Part shown: piece after piece, positions 41,951 through 50,272 of the stretch | Layout of the letters: every line of letters begins with the position of its first letter | How positions within the stretch are numbered: the stretch's first letter is position 1 | Assembly (NCBI RefSeq): GCF_008824185.1 | Contig: NZ_CP044425.1 | Location: 248,001 to 312,000, forward strand | Origin: Paracoccus pantotrophus | Lineage (GTDB): Bacteria; Pseudomonadota; Alphaproteobacteria; Rhodobacterales; Rhodobacteraceae | Reading direction: 5' to 3' | Length of the DNA stretch: 64,000 bases | Notes under the pieces: generated by a model | Seen by the model: only the letters and a program-made list of their open reading frames with translations | Databases searched by the model: none | Told to the model about the DNA's origin: nothing | Program-made: the position numbers and the translations under genes

Positions 41951-43966
41951 CTAGACCTTGCTCGTCGTGCCGAGCCCCAACGCGATCGCTACGCGGGCGG
42001 CATCGGCACGGTTGTTGATGCCCAGCTTGCGGTAAAGTTCCTTGATATAGTGGCTGACCGTATGTTCGGAAATCGCCAGCCGCGAGGCGATGGCGCAGGT
42101 CCGCTCGCCCTGCCCCAGCAAGGACAGGACCTGCTCCTCGCGCCGGGAAAGCCGCACGTCCAGCGGCTCGCCCGCGGGAACCATGCCTTCGCGAAGCCGC
42201 TGCGCGAAAGCCAGGGTGTTCTCGATCTTGAGATGCAGCAGGTCCAGGTCGATCGGCTTGGCCAGGTAATCGTCGGCCCCGGCGCGCAGCCCGGCCAGAT
42301 GCGGCTCGCGATCCGACAGCGCGGTCAGGAAGATGAAGGCGGTGCTTTCCGCCAGCTTGCCCGAGGCGCGCAGGTCGCTCAGCAGTTCGAAGCCGTTGCG
42401 GCCGGGCAGCATGACATCGCACAGCACGATGTCGGGCCGGTTTTGCGCCAGCAGAGCCTCGGCCTCGTCGCCGTTGCGCGCGCTCAGAACCTTGTAGCCC
42501 CTGGATGCGAGTTCTTCTTGCAGTTCCTCGAGGATGAACAGCTCATCCTCGACACAAAGAATGGTCGCCGGCCCGCGCTGCCGATTCATCGTCCTGTTCC
42601 CCTTGGCAGGCACGGCAACGACGAACTCGGACCCCTCACCCAGGCGCGAGGTGAACGTGACCTCGCCGCCGTGCAGCGCAACAATATCACGAACCAGGCT
42701 CAGGCCAACCCCGACTCCGGGCAATCGGTGAACATTCGGCGCGCGGTAGAACCGGTCGAAAACCGCGCCCCGCGCCCCCGGCGGGATGCCGGCGCCGCGA
42801 TCCTTGACGCGACAGAAGATCCGGCCGCCGTCCCGCCATGTCTCCAGGCTGACCGGCGACGGCGCCTCGGAATATTTCATCGCATTCGACAGCAGGTTCA
42901 GCACGGCCTGTTCCAGCAGCACGGGATCGGCATCCGCCTGCAGCGGCGTTTCCGACAGGGCGACCTCCAGCACCCTGCCGGGATTGGCCTGCCGCGTCTG
43001 CTCGGCGGCGATGCGGGCGATCTGGTTGAAATCGACGATGCGGCGCGACAGCGCGATGTCCTTGCCCTCGACGCTGGCCGAGGCGAGAAAGCCGCTCAGC
43101 AGCCGCTCCAGCCGTTCCGCCGCATCCAGGATCCGGCTGAACTTGCGCCTGAGCGTTTCGGAAAGCGGCGTTTCCTCGTCGCGCAACTGCCTCTGCGCGA
43201 TCATGTGGATGATGGAAACCGGCGTGCGGAACTGGTGCGAGACGGTAACGATGAAGCTGCGATAGACCTCTTTGGCCCGGCGCTCGACCTCCAGCGCCTC
43301 CTGCAGCTCGGTCGTGCGCGCGGCGACCGTCCGTTCCAGTTCCGCGCGATGCTCTTGCAATTCCGCCTGCGCGCGCATGGCACGGCGCATGTTGCGCCAC
43401 AGCAGGCCGGCCATCACCACCCCGGTCAGGAAGGCGCCGCCGACCGCCAGCAGCAGCAATTGCATGACCCGCAACAGGGCTTCGCGGCGGACATGGCGGG
43501 CAAGCCTTTCCTCCAGCGCGGTGGCGTTGGTGATCTCGCGCAGGACCGAGGCAAGCACGACGACGCGCGGCATCAGCGCGGCGACATCGGTGGGGTCGAA
43601 ATCCTGTGCCTGGAAAGCCGCGTCGAGTTCCTCCAGCAGGCTCCTGGCCTGGGCGACCAGGTCGCCGGCCCCGATCTCGCGGAAATAGTCGATCTGCGGC
43701 CGATCCGCCATCAGCGCGATGCGGCTGTAGAGAATGTCGAAGCGCAGCAACACGTCTTCGACATCCCGGTCCAGGCTGACGCGATACAGGGTCAGCATCA
43801 GGTTCTGCGCCTCGCGATCCGCCTGGTTCGCCGCCCACAGGTTGCGCTCGACAAGTTCCTCGCGAAAAGCGTGGTCGATATTGACCAATTGGAACAGAGA
43901 ATAGACGAACAGCAGGACGAAGCTGGCAATCGTCAGCAGCGCGAAATGAGACCCGCGCAGGCGCAT
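41951..43966 (-). CDS. Hybrid sensor kinase fused to a complete LuxR-type response regulator
   Basis: One 671-residue polypeptide combines a full two-component system. Order: membrane segment (about residues 9-29), extracytoplasmic sensor region (30-160), second membrane segment (about 163-190), coiled coil, HisKA domain with VSHQFRTP (phospho-His near 244), HATPase domain (NLLSNAMKYS, DRGAGIP, GVGVGLSLV), receiver domain (ILCVEDELFILEEL; phospho-Asp near 517 in LCDVMLPG) and a C-terminal LuxR HTH (LSRREEQVLSLLGQGE, then HTVSHYIKELYRKLGI). No stop separates kinase from regulator. The start overlaps the stop of the upstream gene as TGATG, so that exported protein may be an accessory sensor. 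A membrane-anchored DNA-binding output is unusual. Confidence 0.88.
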   Translation of the reverse strand: MRLRGSHFALLTIASFVLLFVYSLFQLVNIDHAFREELVERNLWAANQADREAQNLMLTLYRVSLDRDVEDVLLRFDILYSRIALMADRPQIDYFREIGAGDLVAQARSLLEELDAAFQAQDFDPTDVAALMPRVVVLASVLREITNATALEERLARHVRREALLRVMQLLLLAVGGAFLTGVVMAGLLWRNMRRAMRAQAELQEHRAELERTVAARTTELQEALEVERRAKEVYRSFIVTVSHQFRTPVSIIHMIAQRQLRDEETPLSETLRRKFSRILDAAERLERLLSGFLASASVEGKDIALSRRIVDFNQIARIAAEQTRQANPGRVLEVALSETPLQADADPVLLEQAVLNLLSNAMKYSEAPSPVSLETWRDGGRIFCRVKDRGAGIPPGARGAVFDRFYRAPNVHRLPGVGVGLSLVRDIVALHGGEVTFTSRLGEGSEFVVAVPAKGNRTMNRQRGPATILCVEDELFILEELQEELASRGYKVLSARNGDEAEALLAQNRPDIVLCDVMLPGRNGFELLSDLRASGKLAESTAFIFLTALSDREPHLAGLRAGADDYLAKPIDLDLLHLKIENTLAFAQRLREGMVPAGEPLDVRLSRREEQVLSLLGQGERTCAIASRLAISEHTVSHYIKELYRKLGINNRADAARVAIALGLGTTSKV

Positions 43967-44484
43967 CAGAGGATGGTGATCTCGAACAGCTGCCAGACCC
44001 AGCGTTCGTCCATGACGGCGCGTTGCAGTTCCGGCCGCTGGTCGCGCGGATAGACCAGCCAGAGCGGCCCCTTGTCGCGCACGCGCATGGGCTTGCCGTT
44101 CATCTCGCGCGCCAGGATGGGCGCGTAGTCCCAGGCATCGCCGGCAGGAAGCACGATGCCGTAATCGTTCAGCGCCTTCACCAGGAGCTTGCGCCCGGCC
44201 AGGTCCGACCGCGACATCCCGCCGCCGGTCAGCACGTCCCGAAGGAAGGGGCCGCGAAAGGTCTGGACGCCCTCGGTCCAGCGGGTCCGCGTGGCGATCT
44301 GATGCCAGGGCAGCGCCGCGATGTCCTCGTCCTCCAATTCCCTGACGCGGCCCGAAGGCTCGGTGATCGTCAGCATCGGCCGGGCCGCGTGCGCGAAAAG
44401 CGGCGAGGCGGGCGCAAGGGCCGCGATCGAGGCGGACAGGACAAGGGTTCTTCTGCTGAGGAACGTCTCGGGCGCGCGATGCAT
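43966..44484 (-). CDS. Exported protein with molybdopterin-oxidoreductase-like fold, sensor-kinase partner
   Basis: A 172-residue protein with a signal peptide (RRTLVLSASIAALAPASPLFAHA) and a domain resembling the molybdopterin-binding domain of sulfite-oxidase-type enzymes (TRWTEGVQTFRGPFLRDVL near residue 65, NDYGIVLPAGD near residue 108, YPRDQRPEL near residue 147). The Cys that holds the metal in true enzymes is missing (TRTRWTEG instead of a Cys in the loop), so catalysis is doubtful and a binding or sensing role is likelier. It overlaps the hybrid kinase start by one base, which supports a joint sensory function. Confidence 0.82.
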   Translation of the reverse strand: MHRAPETFLSRRTLVLSASIAALAPASPLFAHAARPMLTITEPSGRVRELEDEDIAALPWHQIATRTRWTEGVQTFRGPFLRDVLTGGGMSRSDLAGRKLLVKALNDYGIVLPAGDAWDYAPILAREMNGKPMRVRDKGPLWLVYPRDQRPELQRAVMDERWVWQLFEITIL

Positions 44485-44909
44485 GGGCTATCTCCAGGGC
44501 CAGAACATAGCAACGGAGTATGGCATGCGCGAACCGGGGTATAGCCCGCGCATGCCATTTCATCACCTCCGGCCCGCAGGCCGGCGTACTCGTTACGATA
44601 ATGAATTTTATAAAAATAGCGTCCCCGAGCTTTCTCGCGACAATCACACGAGCCCGAATGGACACCGGCATTCCTGACAGTTCCGGCGGCATGGCGCCAT
44701 TCCCCAAAATCGGGGAATGGCCCGCGCCTCGACCGGCTGGGGTGCGATTCGGCCGCGCCGGACGCCTCGGCGGAGCCCTGCCGAGCGCACGCGCTGCTCG
44801 CGCCCATGTGTCCTGCCTCGGCTTGTCCGGTCGCTGCCGCGCCGCTAACCGGGAACGAATCCGCTGTTCGGCGATTATGGCCGGGAGCATCGCGATAAAG
44901 GAGAAAGCC
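44485..44909. other. Divergent intergenic region with two perfect inverted repeats
   Basis: This 425-bp region separates the sensor operon (minus) from the caspase-like gene (plus) and has no coding frame I can support. It holds ATGGCATGCGCG (44520-44531) mirrored by CGCGCATGCCAT (44547-44558), a 12-bp perfect repeat 15 bases apart. It also holds GCCATTCCCC-AAAATC-GGGGAATGGC (44696-44721), a perfect 10-bp palindrome. An A/T-rich patch near 44595-44620 may be a promoter. Both repeats are candidate operators for the LuxR output of the hybrid kinase. Confidence 0.6.
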
Positions 44910-46508
44910 ATGCGTCACCTGTCGCTCTTTCTGGCCGCCCTGCTTGTGGCGGGTCCGGCCCTGGCCGAGAACCGCGGCGTGGTGATCGCCAATGCGCGCT
45001 ACCAGAACGCACCGGACCTGGCCGATGCCGATGCCGGCGCCGCCGCGGCCGCGATGAGGGCGGCCGGCTTTCGCACCGTGACCGGCGCCGACCTGGTGGT
45101 GCGTGACGTGCGCCAGGCGGTTGCCGACCTGCTGCGGCCCGACGATTCGCCCGGCGCGCGGATCGTGCTGCTGAACGGGCGTTTCCTGCATGGCGGCAAC
45201 GACAGCTGGTATATGGGCACCGATGCCGACAAGCCCGACCTGGTCGGCGCCGGGGCGCAGGGCGTGCCGCTTTCCATGGTGCTGGACCTGATGAAAGAGG
45301 CGCGGCCGGGCGCGGTGCTGCTCCTGGGTTCGGACGAGGCCGAAATGGAACATGCGACCGGGCTGGAGAACGGCATCGGCCCGCTGACCCCGCCCGAGGG
45401 GGTAACGGTGATCTCGGGGCCGCCCGCGGCAACCAGTGCGGCGGCGGCGGCGCTGCTCGAGCCGGGCACCTCGGTCGGCACGGTGGTCGGCGCCGATGAC
45501 CGGCTGGTCATGGCCGAGGGCGGCGATGCGCAGCTGGTGCTGGTCGCGGCCGGGCCGCAGGCCGATGCCCCGGCCGGGCCGCTGGAGGCCGACCGCGACC
45601 TTTGGGCCCAGGCCGCGGCCGAGGATACGGCGGCGGCCTATCGCGGCTATCTCGACCGCTATCCCGGCGGGCTCTACTCGGCGGCGGCCAAGGCGCGGCT
45701 GGATGCGCTGGGGGCGGCGCAGGCGGACCGCGATCTTTGGGCCGAGGCCGCGGCGGCCAATACGGTCGCGGCCTATCAGGATTACCTGGCCCGCTATCCG
45801 CAGGGCGAGTTTGCCCAGGCCGCGCAGAACCGGCTGGCCGAATTGCGCCCTGCCCCGGCCCCGGCGCCGGCGCCGGCCCCCGAGATCCAGCAGCCGCGCC
45901 AGGTCACGCCGCCGCGCCAGGTCTCGCAGGCCGAACTGACCGAGAACCGGCTGAACCTGTCGCGGGGCGACCGGGTGGCGATCCAGCGCCGGCTGAACAC
46001 GCTGGGCTATTCGACCGGCGGCGCGGACGGGATCTTCGGCTCGCGCTCGCGCTCGGCCATCCGCGGCTGGCAGCAGCGCAACGGCTATGCGGTGACGGGC
46101 TATCTGACCGGGCCGCAGGTGGACGCCATGCGGGCGCAGGCCAATGCAGCCGCCCCCAGCCGCGACCAGCAGGACCGCGCCTATTGGCAACAGACCGGCG
46201 CCAAGGGCGGGGTGCGCAACCTGCGCGCCTATCTGGACCGCTATCCCGACGGCATCTATGCCCAGACCGCCCGGCAGCGGCTGGCCCAGGCCGACCGGGA
46301 CAACCCGCGCCGCGACCGCGAGGACCAGGCCTGGCAGCGCGCGCGGCAGGTCGATACCGTGCAATCCTATACGCAATACCTTCAGAACTTCCCGCGCGGC
46401 GAACATGCCGAGCAGGCCCGCCAGCGCCGCAACCGGCTGATCAACCAGGGCCAGATCGGCAATGGCGTCATCGGGCTGGACACGATCATCCGCGAACTGG
46501 TGAAGTGA
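44910..46508 (+). CDS. Exported caspase-fold-like protein with peptidoglycan-binding domain and repeats
   Basis: A 532-residue exported protein starting at ATG 44910 behind AAAGGAG. After a signal peptide (cut after ALAE near residue 20) comes a region like the start of bacterial caspase-family proteins (NRGVVIANARYQNAPDLADA). The catalytic His and Cys motifs are missing: LLNGRFLHG and LLLGSDEAE stand where AGHG and DAC motifs would be. Four related helical repeats of about 40 residues (DRDLWAQAA, then YLDRYPGGLY; copies near 226, 270, 419 and 470) flank a PG_binding_1 domain (about 350-407, IQRRLNTLGYSTGGADGIFG). A Pro/Ala linker lies near 315. Probably a cell-wall-associated scaffold; function unknown. 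Confidence 0.85.
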   Translation: MRHLSLFLAALLVAGPALAENRGVVIANARYQNAPDLADADAGAAAAAMRAAGFRTVTGADLVVRDVRQAVADLLRPDDSPGARIVLLNGRFLHGGNDSWYMGTDADKPDLVGAGAQGVPLSMVLDLMKEARPGAVLLLGSDEAEMEHATGLENGIGPLTPPEGVTVISGPPAATSAAAAALLEPGTSVGTVVGADDRLVMAEGGDAQLVLVAAGPQADAPAGPLEADRDLWAQAAAEDTAAAYRGYLDRYPGGLYSAAAKARLDALGAAQADRDLWAEAAAANTVAAYQDYLARYPQGEFAQAAQNRLAELRPAPAPAPAPAPEIQQPRQVTPPRQVSQAELTENRLNLSRGDRVAIQRRLNTLGYSTGGADGIFGSRSRSAIRGWQQRNGYAVTGYLTGPQVDAMRAQANAAAPSRDQQDRAYWQQTGAKGGVRNLRAYLDRYPDGIYAQTARQRLAQADRDNPRRDREDQAWQRARQVDTVQSYTQYLQNFPRGEHAEQARQRRNRLINQGQIGNGVIGLDTIIRELVK

Positions 46509-46517
46509 CCCGCCCGC

Positions 46518-47753
46518 TCAGTTCAGCATCACCATGGCCAGGAACGGCCCCGTCTCCAGCAGCATGTCCGAAAAGCGGCGGAAGCTTTCCGGGCTGACCG
46601 GCGGCGCGTCCGAAAAGTAATCGGCCAGCGCCCAGCCCTGGATCACCCCGTCCACCGGCAGCGGCGCCGGGTCTTCCAGCCAGGCGCCCAGGTCGATGCC
46701 CATCGGCCCGCGCCAGAACGGGATGGTCCTGTCGCCCGCCAGCAGCGCCTCGCCATCGGCCAGCACCGCCTGCCAGGCCGCGCCGGTGCCGGGCGGAAAG
46801 GCGATGCCGGTGGCCGAGATCTGGCGGTCGTTCGGGATCCATTCGCCGGCATTGTCGCTTTCCTGCCCGACCAGCGCCCAGAAGCGGCGGTTCTGGTCGA
46901 TGGTCTGCTGCCAGTGCGCGCGGGCGGCGCGGGTGCGCCCGGCATCGGGCTGGCGGCGCAGCATGTCGATGGCGACGGCCAGCGGGTCGATGAAATCGTC
47001 CAGCATCGGCGGCAGCGCAGCCTCGCCCCCGGCCAGGCGGCTTTCGTCGATCCGGGCCCGCATGGCAAAGACCTTTTCCAGGCTGGGCGTCGGGTCGAAG
47101 GCCAGCAGCAGTTCGGCACCGCCCGAGACCAGGTGCGTATAGGCCGCAAGCCAGGCCGCATCGGCGCGGTCGAAGCGGATCACCGGCGGCGCGGGCGGCG
47201 GGGCCGCTTGGCCGGTCTCGGGGTCAAAGGCCGGCATGCCGGACCAGACGATGCCGGCCAGCAGTTCCGCCGCGCCCTCGCCCATCCCGCGCCGGCCGTC
47301 GGCATCCAGGTCGAACCACAGATCGCCCAGCGAGATCGCCAGCCCGAAATCCTCGTCCTCGGCCAGCCCCTCCAGCGCGGCGCGGCTGCGCGCCATCGCC
47401 TCCAGCGTGGCCTGGGTCTGCTCGGCCAGCGCCTCGGGCGGCATCGGCTGCGGCGGCACGGATTGCGGCAACTCGGCGGCCGAGCCGAAGATCATCCCGC
47501 CAAAGGGCGCGACGCCATAGGTCACGCGCCAGCGCCAGGCCGCCTCGACCGCGCCCAGGAACTCCAGCCCGGCAATGGCGAAACGCTCGTCGGGCGCCGG
47601 GTCGGACAGCGCGTGCAGCCGCGCCAGCGTGGGCGCGATGCCCTGCTGCGCGATCTCCCGCGACAGGGCCGAAGGATCGACCGGTTGCCGCGCCAGGGCG
47701 GGCGCGGCGGGCGCGGCAAGAACAAGCGCCAGCGAAAGAACCAGCCGCCTCAT
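46518..47753 (-). CDS. Exported protein of unknown function
   Basis: A 411-residue protein with a clear signal peptide (LVLSLALVLAAPAAPALA). The mature part has Asp-rich segments (WFDLDADGRRGMGEG near residue 148) resembling a calcium-binding loop, and is otherwise mixed alpha/beta with no family I recognise. Its start overlaps the stop of the upstream exported gene by 4 bases, so both are made together. The convergent caspase-like gene ends 9 bases away. Confidence 0.8.
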   Translation of the reverse strand: MRRLVLSLALVLAAPAAPALARQPVDPSALSREIAQQGIAPTLARLHALSDPAPDERFAIAGLEFLGAVEAAWRWRVTYGVAPFGGMIFGSAAELPQSVPPQPMPPEALAEQTQATLEAMARSRAALEGLAEDEDFGLAISLGDLWFDLDADGRRGMGEGAAELLAGIVWSGMPAFDPETGQAAPPPAPPVIRFDRADAAWLAAYTHLVSGGAELLLAFDPTPSLEKVFAMRARIDESRLAGGEAALPPMLDDFIDPLAVAIDMLRRQPDAGRTRAARAHWQQTIDQNRRFWALVGQESDNAGEWIPNDRQISATGIAFPPGTGAAWQAVLADGEALLAGDRTIPFWRGPMGIDLGAWLEDPAPLPVDGVIQGWALADYFSDAPPVSPESFRRFSDMLLETGPFLAMVMLN

Positions 47754-49294
47754 GGCCGGCCCTCCGCCAGGCGCTGCGCCAGCTTGCGCCGCGTCCAGTC
47801 CTCCAGCGCCAGTTCCTCTGCCCGGTCGCGGGCGCGCAGCCAGATCGGATCGGCGCCGAAGCGCGCCTCCAGCCGCGCCATCAGCGCCTGCGCCGGCCCG
47901 TCGCCCGCAGCCGCGGCCAGCGTGGCAAGCCGCCAGGCCAGCGCATAGCTGCGCGTCACGCCCTCGCCCCGCTCATGAGCCAGCGCCGCGTCGCGCAGCG
48001 CCTGGGTCGAGGCGAAGCTGCCCTCGGGCGGGGCGGTTTCGGCCGCCTCCTGCGCCGCCAGCAGATCGGCGGTGCCGAGCCGCGCCTCGATCCGCTCCAG
48101 CACCCCGGCCGCACCCGTCACCCCTTGCGCCGCCGCCCGCAGCGCATGGCCATAGGCAAGCGCGGGATCGGTGTCGGCCGTCAACCGCGCCAGGGCCAGC
48201 GCCACCTCGGCATCCTCGCGCAAGGGGGTCAGCAACTCGACGGCCCGGCGGCTGTTCTGCGGCACCCCCCTGCCCTCGGCCAGTGCCAGGCCCAGGGCGC
48301 GGTTGTCCTGATGCGTCGCGGGATCGGCGATCAGCGCCACCGGCGGCGTGGGCAACCCGTTCGAGAAGCGCGGCCGGAACAGCGTCGCCGCATCTTCGGG
48401 CCCCGCCCAAAGCGTCGTGTCGAAGGCTACCGGCTCGGCCGGGCGGATCTCGGCGGTGACACGGCCCGGCTCGGCCATGAAGGCGCGCAGGGCACGCACC
48501 AGCCCCTGCTGGGACTGGTGCAGGGCGCTGCCCGGCTCGGCGGTCAGCAGCGCCTGCAAGGCCTCGGGACTGCTGGCCTCGGGCGGCAAAAGCGGCTTCA
48601 GCCTTTCCCAGACACCCAGGTTCTCGACCGACAGATGCGCCGCGCGCAGCGTGCCGCGCAGGCCGATCTGCGGCGTCTCGTCCGTCTCGGCCCCGGCCTC
48701 GTCAGCCTGGCTCGCCGCCGTGATCTTTTCGAAGAAATCCGGAGAAAACAATGAAACATAATCGAAATCTGCGCTCGCCTCGATCCGGGCGATGCCGGGG
48801 CTGATCGCCCGGATGTCGGCGCTCAGCGCGCCGCTGCCCGCAGCCTGGCGCAGATCGACCGACAGCGCCGCCAGGGGGATGCTGGCCCCGCCCGTCACCA
48901 CGCCGATCATGGCCGCGTCGGCGCCGAAGCAGTTGTTGGCGATCGACAGTTCGGCGGCATCCAGGCGCAGCCGCGATTCCGCGTCGCTCCAGAGGCTCAG
49001 GCCCGAGACCTGCAACCGCCCCAGCGCAACCCGGCAATTCCTGTGCCGGCCCAGCCCGGCGATTTGCAGGTCGCGCAACACCAGCCCGCCGCGGGCCGCG
49101 TCGATCTCCAGCCCGTCATAGCGGATGTCGGCCACCATCCGCGCATAGGAAATCGCCCCGCGCACCAGCCCCGCCGCGATATTTGCGGGGGAAAAGACGC
49201 TGGTCGTCGCCGGCGCAGGCTCGGCAGGGGCGGCGCCGGCCAGGGCCAGCGAAAGGACGGTGCCGGCGGCAAGGCGTCGGGCAAGCGGGCGCAT
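47750..49294 (-). CDS. Exported protein with Sel1-like repeats, unknown function
   Basis: A 514-residue protein with a signal peptide cut near AAPAE (residue 25). The N-terminal part (about 40-250) is beta-rich and reminiscent of AsmA-like or DUF945-like repeats (YDGLEIDAARGGLVLRDLQI). The C-terminal part (about 330-510) is helical with Sel1-like units (GLALAEGRGVPQNSRRAVEL, then AALAHERGEGVTRSYALAWR). Sel1 repeats mediate protein contacts. It is coupled to the exported protein downstream; together they look like an envelope module of unknown role. Confidence 0.8.
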   Translation of the reverse strand: MRPLARRLAAGTVLSLALAGAAPAEPAPATTSVFSPANIAAGLVRGAISYARMVADIRYDGLEIDAARGGLVLRDLQIAGLGRHRNCRVALGRLQVSGLSLWSDAESRLRLDAAELSIANNCFGADAAMIGVVTGGASIPLAALSVDLRQAAGSGALSADIRAISPGIARIEASADFDYVSLFSPDFFEKITAASQADEAGAETDETPQIGLRGTLRAAHLSVENLGVWERLKPLLPPEASSPEALQALLTAEPGSALHQSQQGLVRALRAFMAEPGRVTAEIRPAEPVAFDTTLWAGPEDAATLFRPRFSNGLPTPPVALIADPATHQDNRALGLALAEGRGVPQNSRRAVELLTPLREDAEVALALARLTADTDPALAYGHALRAAAQGVTGAAGVLERIEARLGTADLLAAQEAAETAPPEGSFASTQALRDAALAHERGEGVTRSYALAWRLATLAAAAGDGPAQALMARLEARFGADPIWLRARDRAEELALEDWTRRKLAQRLAEGRP

Positions 49295-49375
49295 GGTCTT
49301 TCTCCTCTTGCTGCTTGGGCAAGAAGGGAAAGCATCGGCGCGGAACTTGCAAGCCGCTTCGCCGCCGGGGCCGCC

Positions 49376-49723
49376 CTATTCGGTCAGCACGTGCCAGACG
49401 CCGCCCCGGCCGTCGCCGGTCGTCTCGCCCGCAGCCTTGTCACCGGCATAGTAATAGAGCGGCTTGCCGTCATAGGCCCATTGCAGCGCACCGTCGTTGC
49501 GCTCGACCAGGGTCCAGCCCTCGCCCTTGTCCTCGTCGCTGCTGCCCAGATAGGGCGGCCAGTTTCGGGCGCAATCGTCGTAGCAGGCGGATTTTCCCTC
49601 GGCATCCCGGTCGAAGGTGTAAAGCGTCATGCCGCCATCGCCCGTGACCACGGTCTGGGCCTGCGCCGCGCCAAAGGACAGCAGGGCAAGCCCCGCCGCC
49701 ATGCAGATCGAAACCATCTTCAT
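49376..49723 (-). CDS. Small exported COG4315-type protein
   Basis: A 115-residue protein with a signal peptide (MKMVSICMAAGLALLSFGAA) and the secreted-repeat pattern of predicted lipoprotein family COG4315 (LYTFDRDAEGKSACYDDC, NWPPYL, then WAYDGKPLYYYAGDKAAG). Two Cys may form a disulfide. The family is widespread in soil bacteria and its function is unknown. It stands alone. Confidence 0.88.
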   Translation of the reverse strand: MKMVSICMAAGLALLSFGAAQAQTVVTGDGGMTLYTFDRDAEGKSACYDDCARNWPPYLGSSDEDKGEGWTLVERNDGALQWAYDGKPLYYYAGDKAAGETTGDGRGGVWHVLTE

Positions 49724-50272
49724 GATCGACACCCCGGAGCATCTTGCATCGGACAGCGGCCGGTCAGGCGCATGGCCCGCCTGCTCCCTTGCGGGACGCA
49801 TGACTGCCGGCCGCGGACATGATAGGCGCGTCCCCGGCCGGCGTCGATGGGTTTTGCGCGGATCAGCCGGCGCGGCGCACCCGGCAGGATCGCATCGGCG
49901 CCCCTGGCGCAGGTGCCTTCGGCCGGGGCGATGGAATGGCACGGGTGCCGCCCTCCCCGCGCCCGGTGACGAAGCGCGCCAGAGCCAGCCGTCCCTCGGC
50001 CGTCCCGGCATGGTTCCCGCCGGTCCCGCCGCCGCCCGCCGCGCGACCAGATCGGTGCGCGCGTCGCAATCGATCGCGCCATCGGCCTGGAGGGGCGATG
50101 ACAGGCGTTCGGATGCCATCCAGAACCCTGCGGGAGCGTCATGTCGCAGCCCTTCCCCACGGGTTTTTCCTGTCCCGTGGCAGGGCGGGGCACCCGCCCC
50201 GCCGCACAGGAGAATGTTCAGGCATGAGGCATCAGGAAGGCCGCGCCATCCGTCGCGCCGCCCTCTGCCCGG
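49724..50272. other. Gap with no recognisable gene
   Basis: This 549-bp stretch between two minus-strand genes has several open frames because of its high GC content, but none has a ribosome site or resembles a family. An 8-bp hairpin (GGCGGGGC and GCCCCGCC, 50184-50203) about 70 bases beyond the stop of the phytase-like gene may be its terminator. The minus-strand composition is coding-like, so a decayed gene cannot be excluded. Confidence 0.5.

Noticed and set aside
41816..44053. A 745-codon plus-strand frame opposite the hybrid kinase
   Set aside because: No domain resemblance and a Gln/Arg/Asp-rich shadow composition. The minus strand carries all kinase and regulator motifs.
43967..44911. 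Start of the hybrid kinase up to 315 codons earlier
   Set aside because: That extension overlaps a well-supported exported protein gene in another frame and is low-complexity. ATG 43966 directly precedes the first membrane segment.
44370..46406. A 678-codon minus-strand frame opposite the caspase-like gene
   Set aside because: Composition is repetitive Arg/Gly/Leu from the complementary codons of the repeats. The plus-strand protein has a signal peptide, a known domain and a ribosome site.
49720..50193. Minus-strand frame of 157 codons in the gap before the phytase-like gene
   Set aside because: No ribosome site, no signal or domain, and Arg-rich composition typical of a chance frame in GC-rich DNA.
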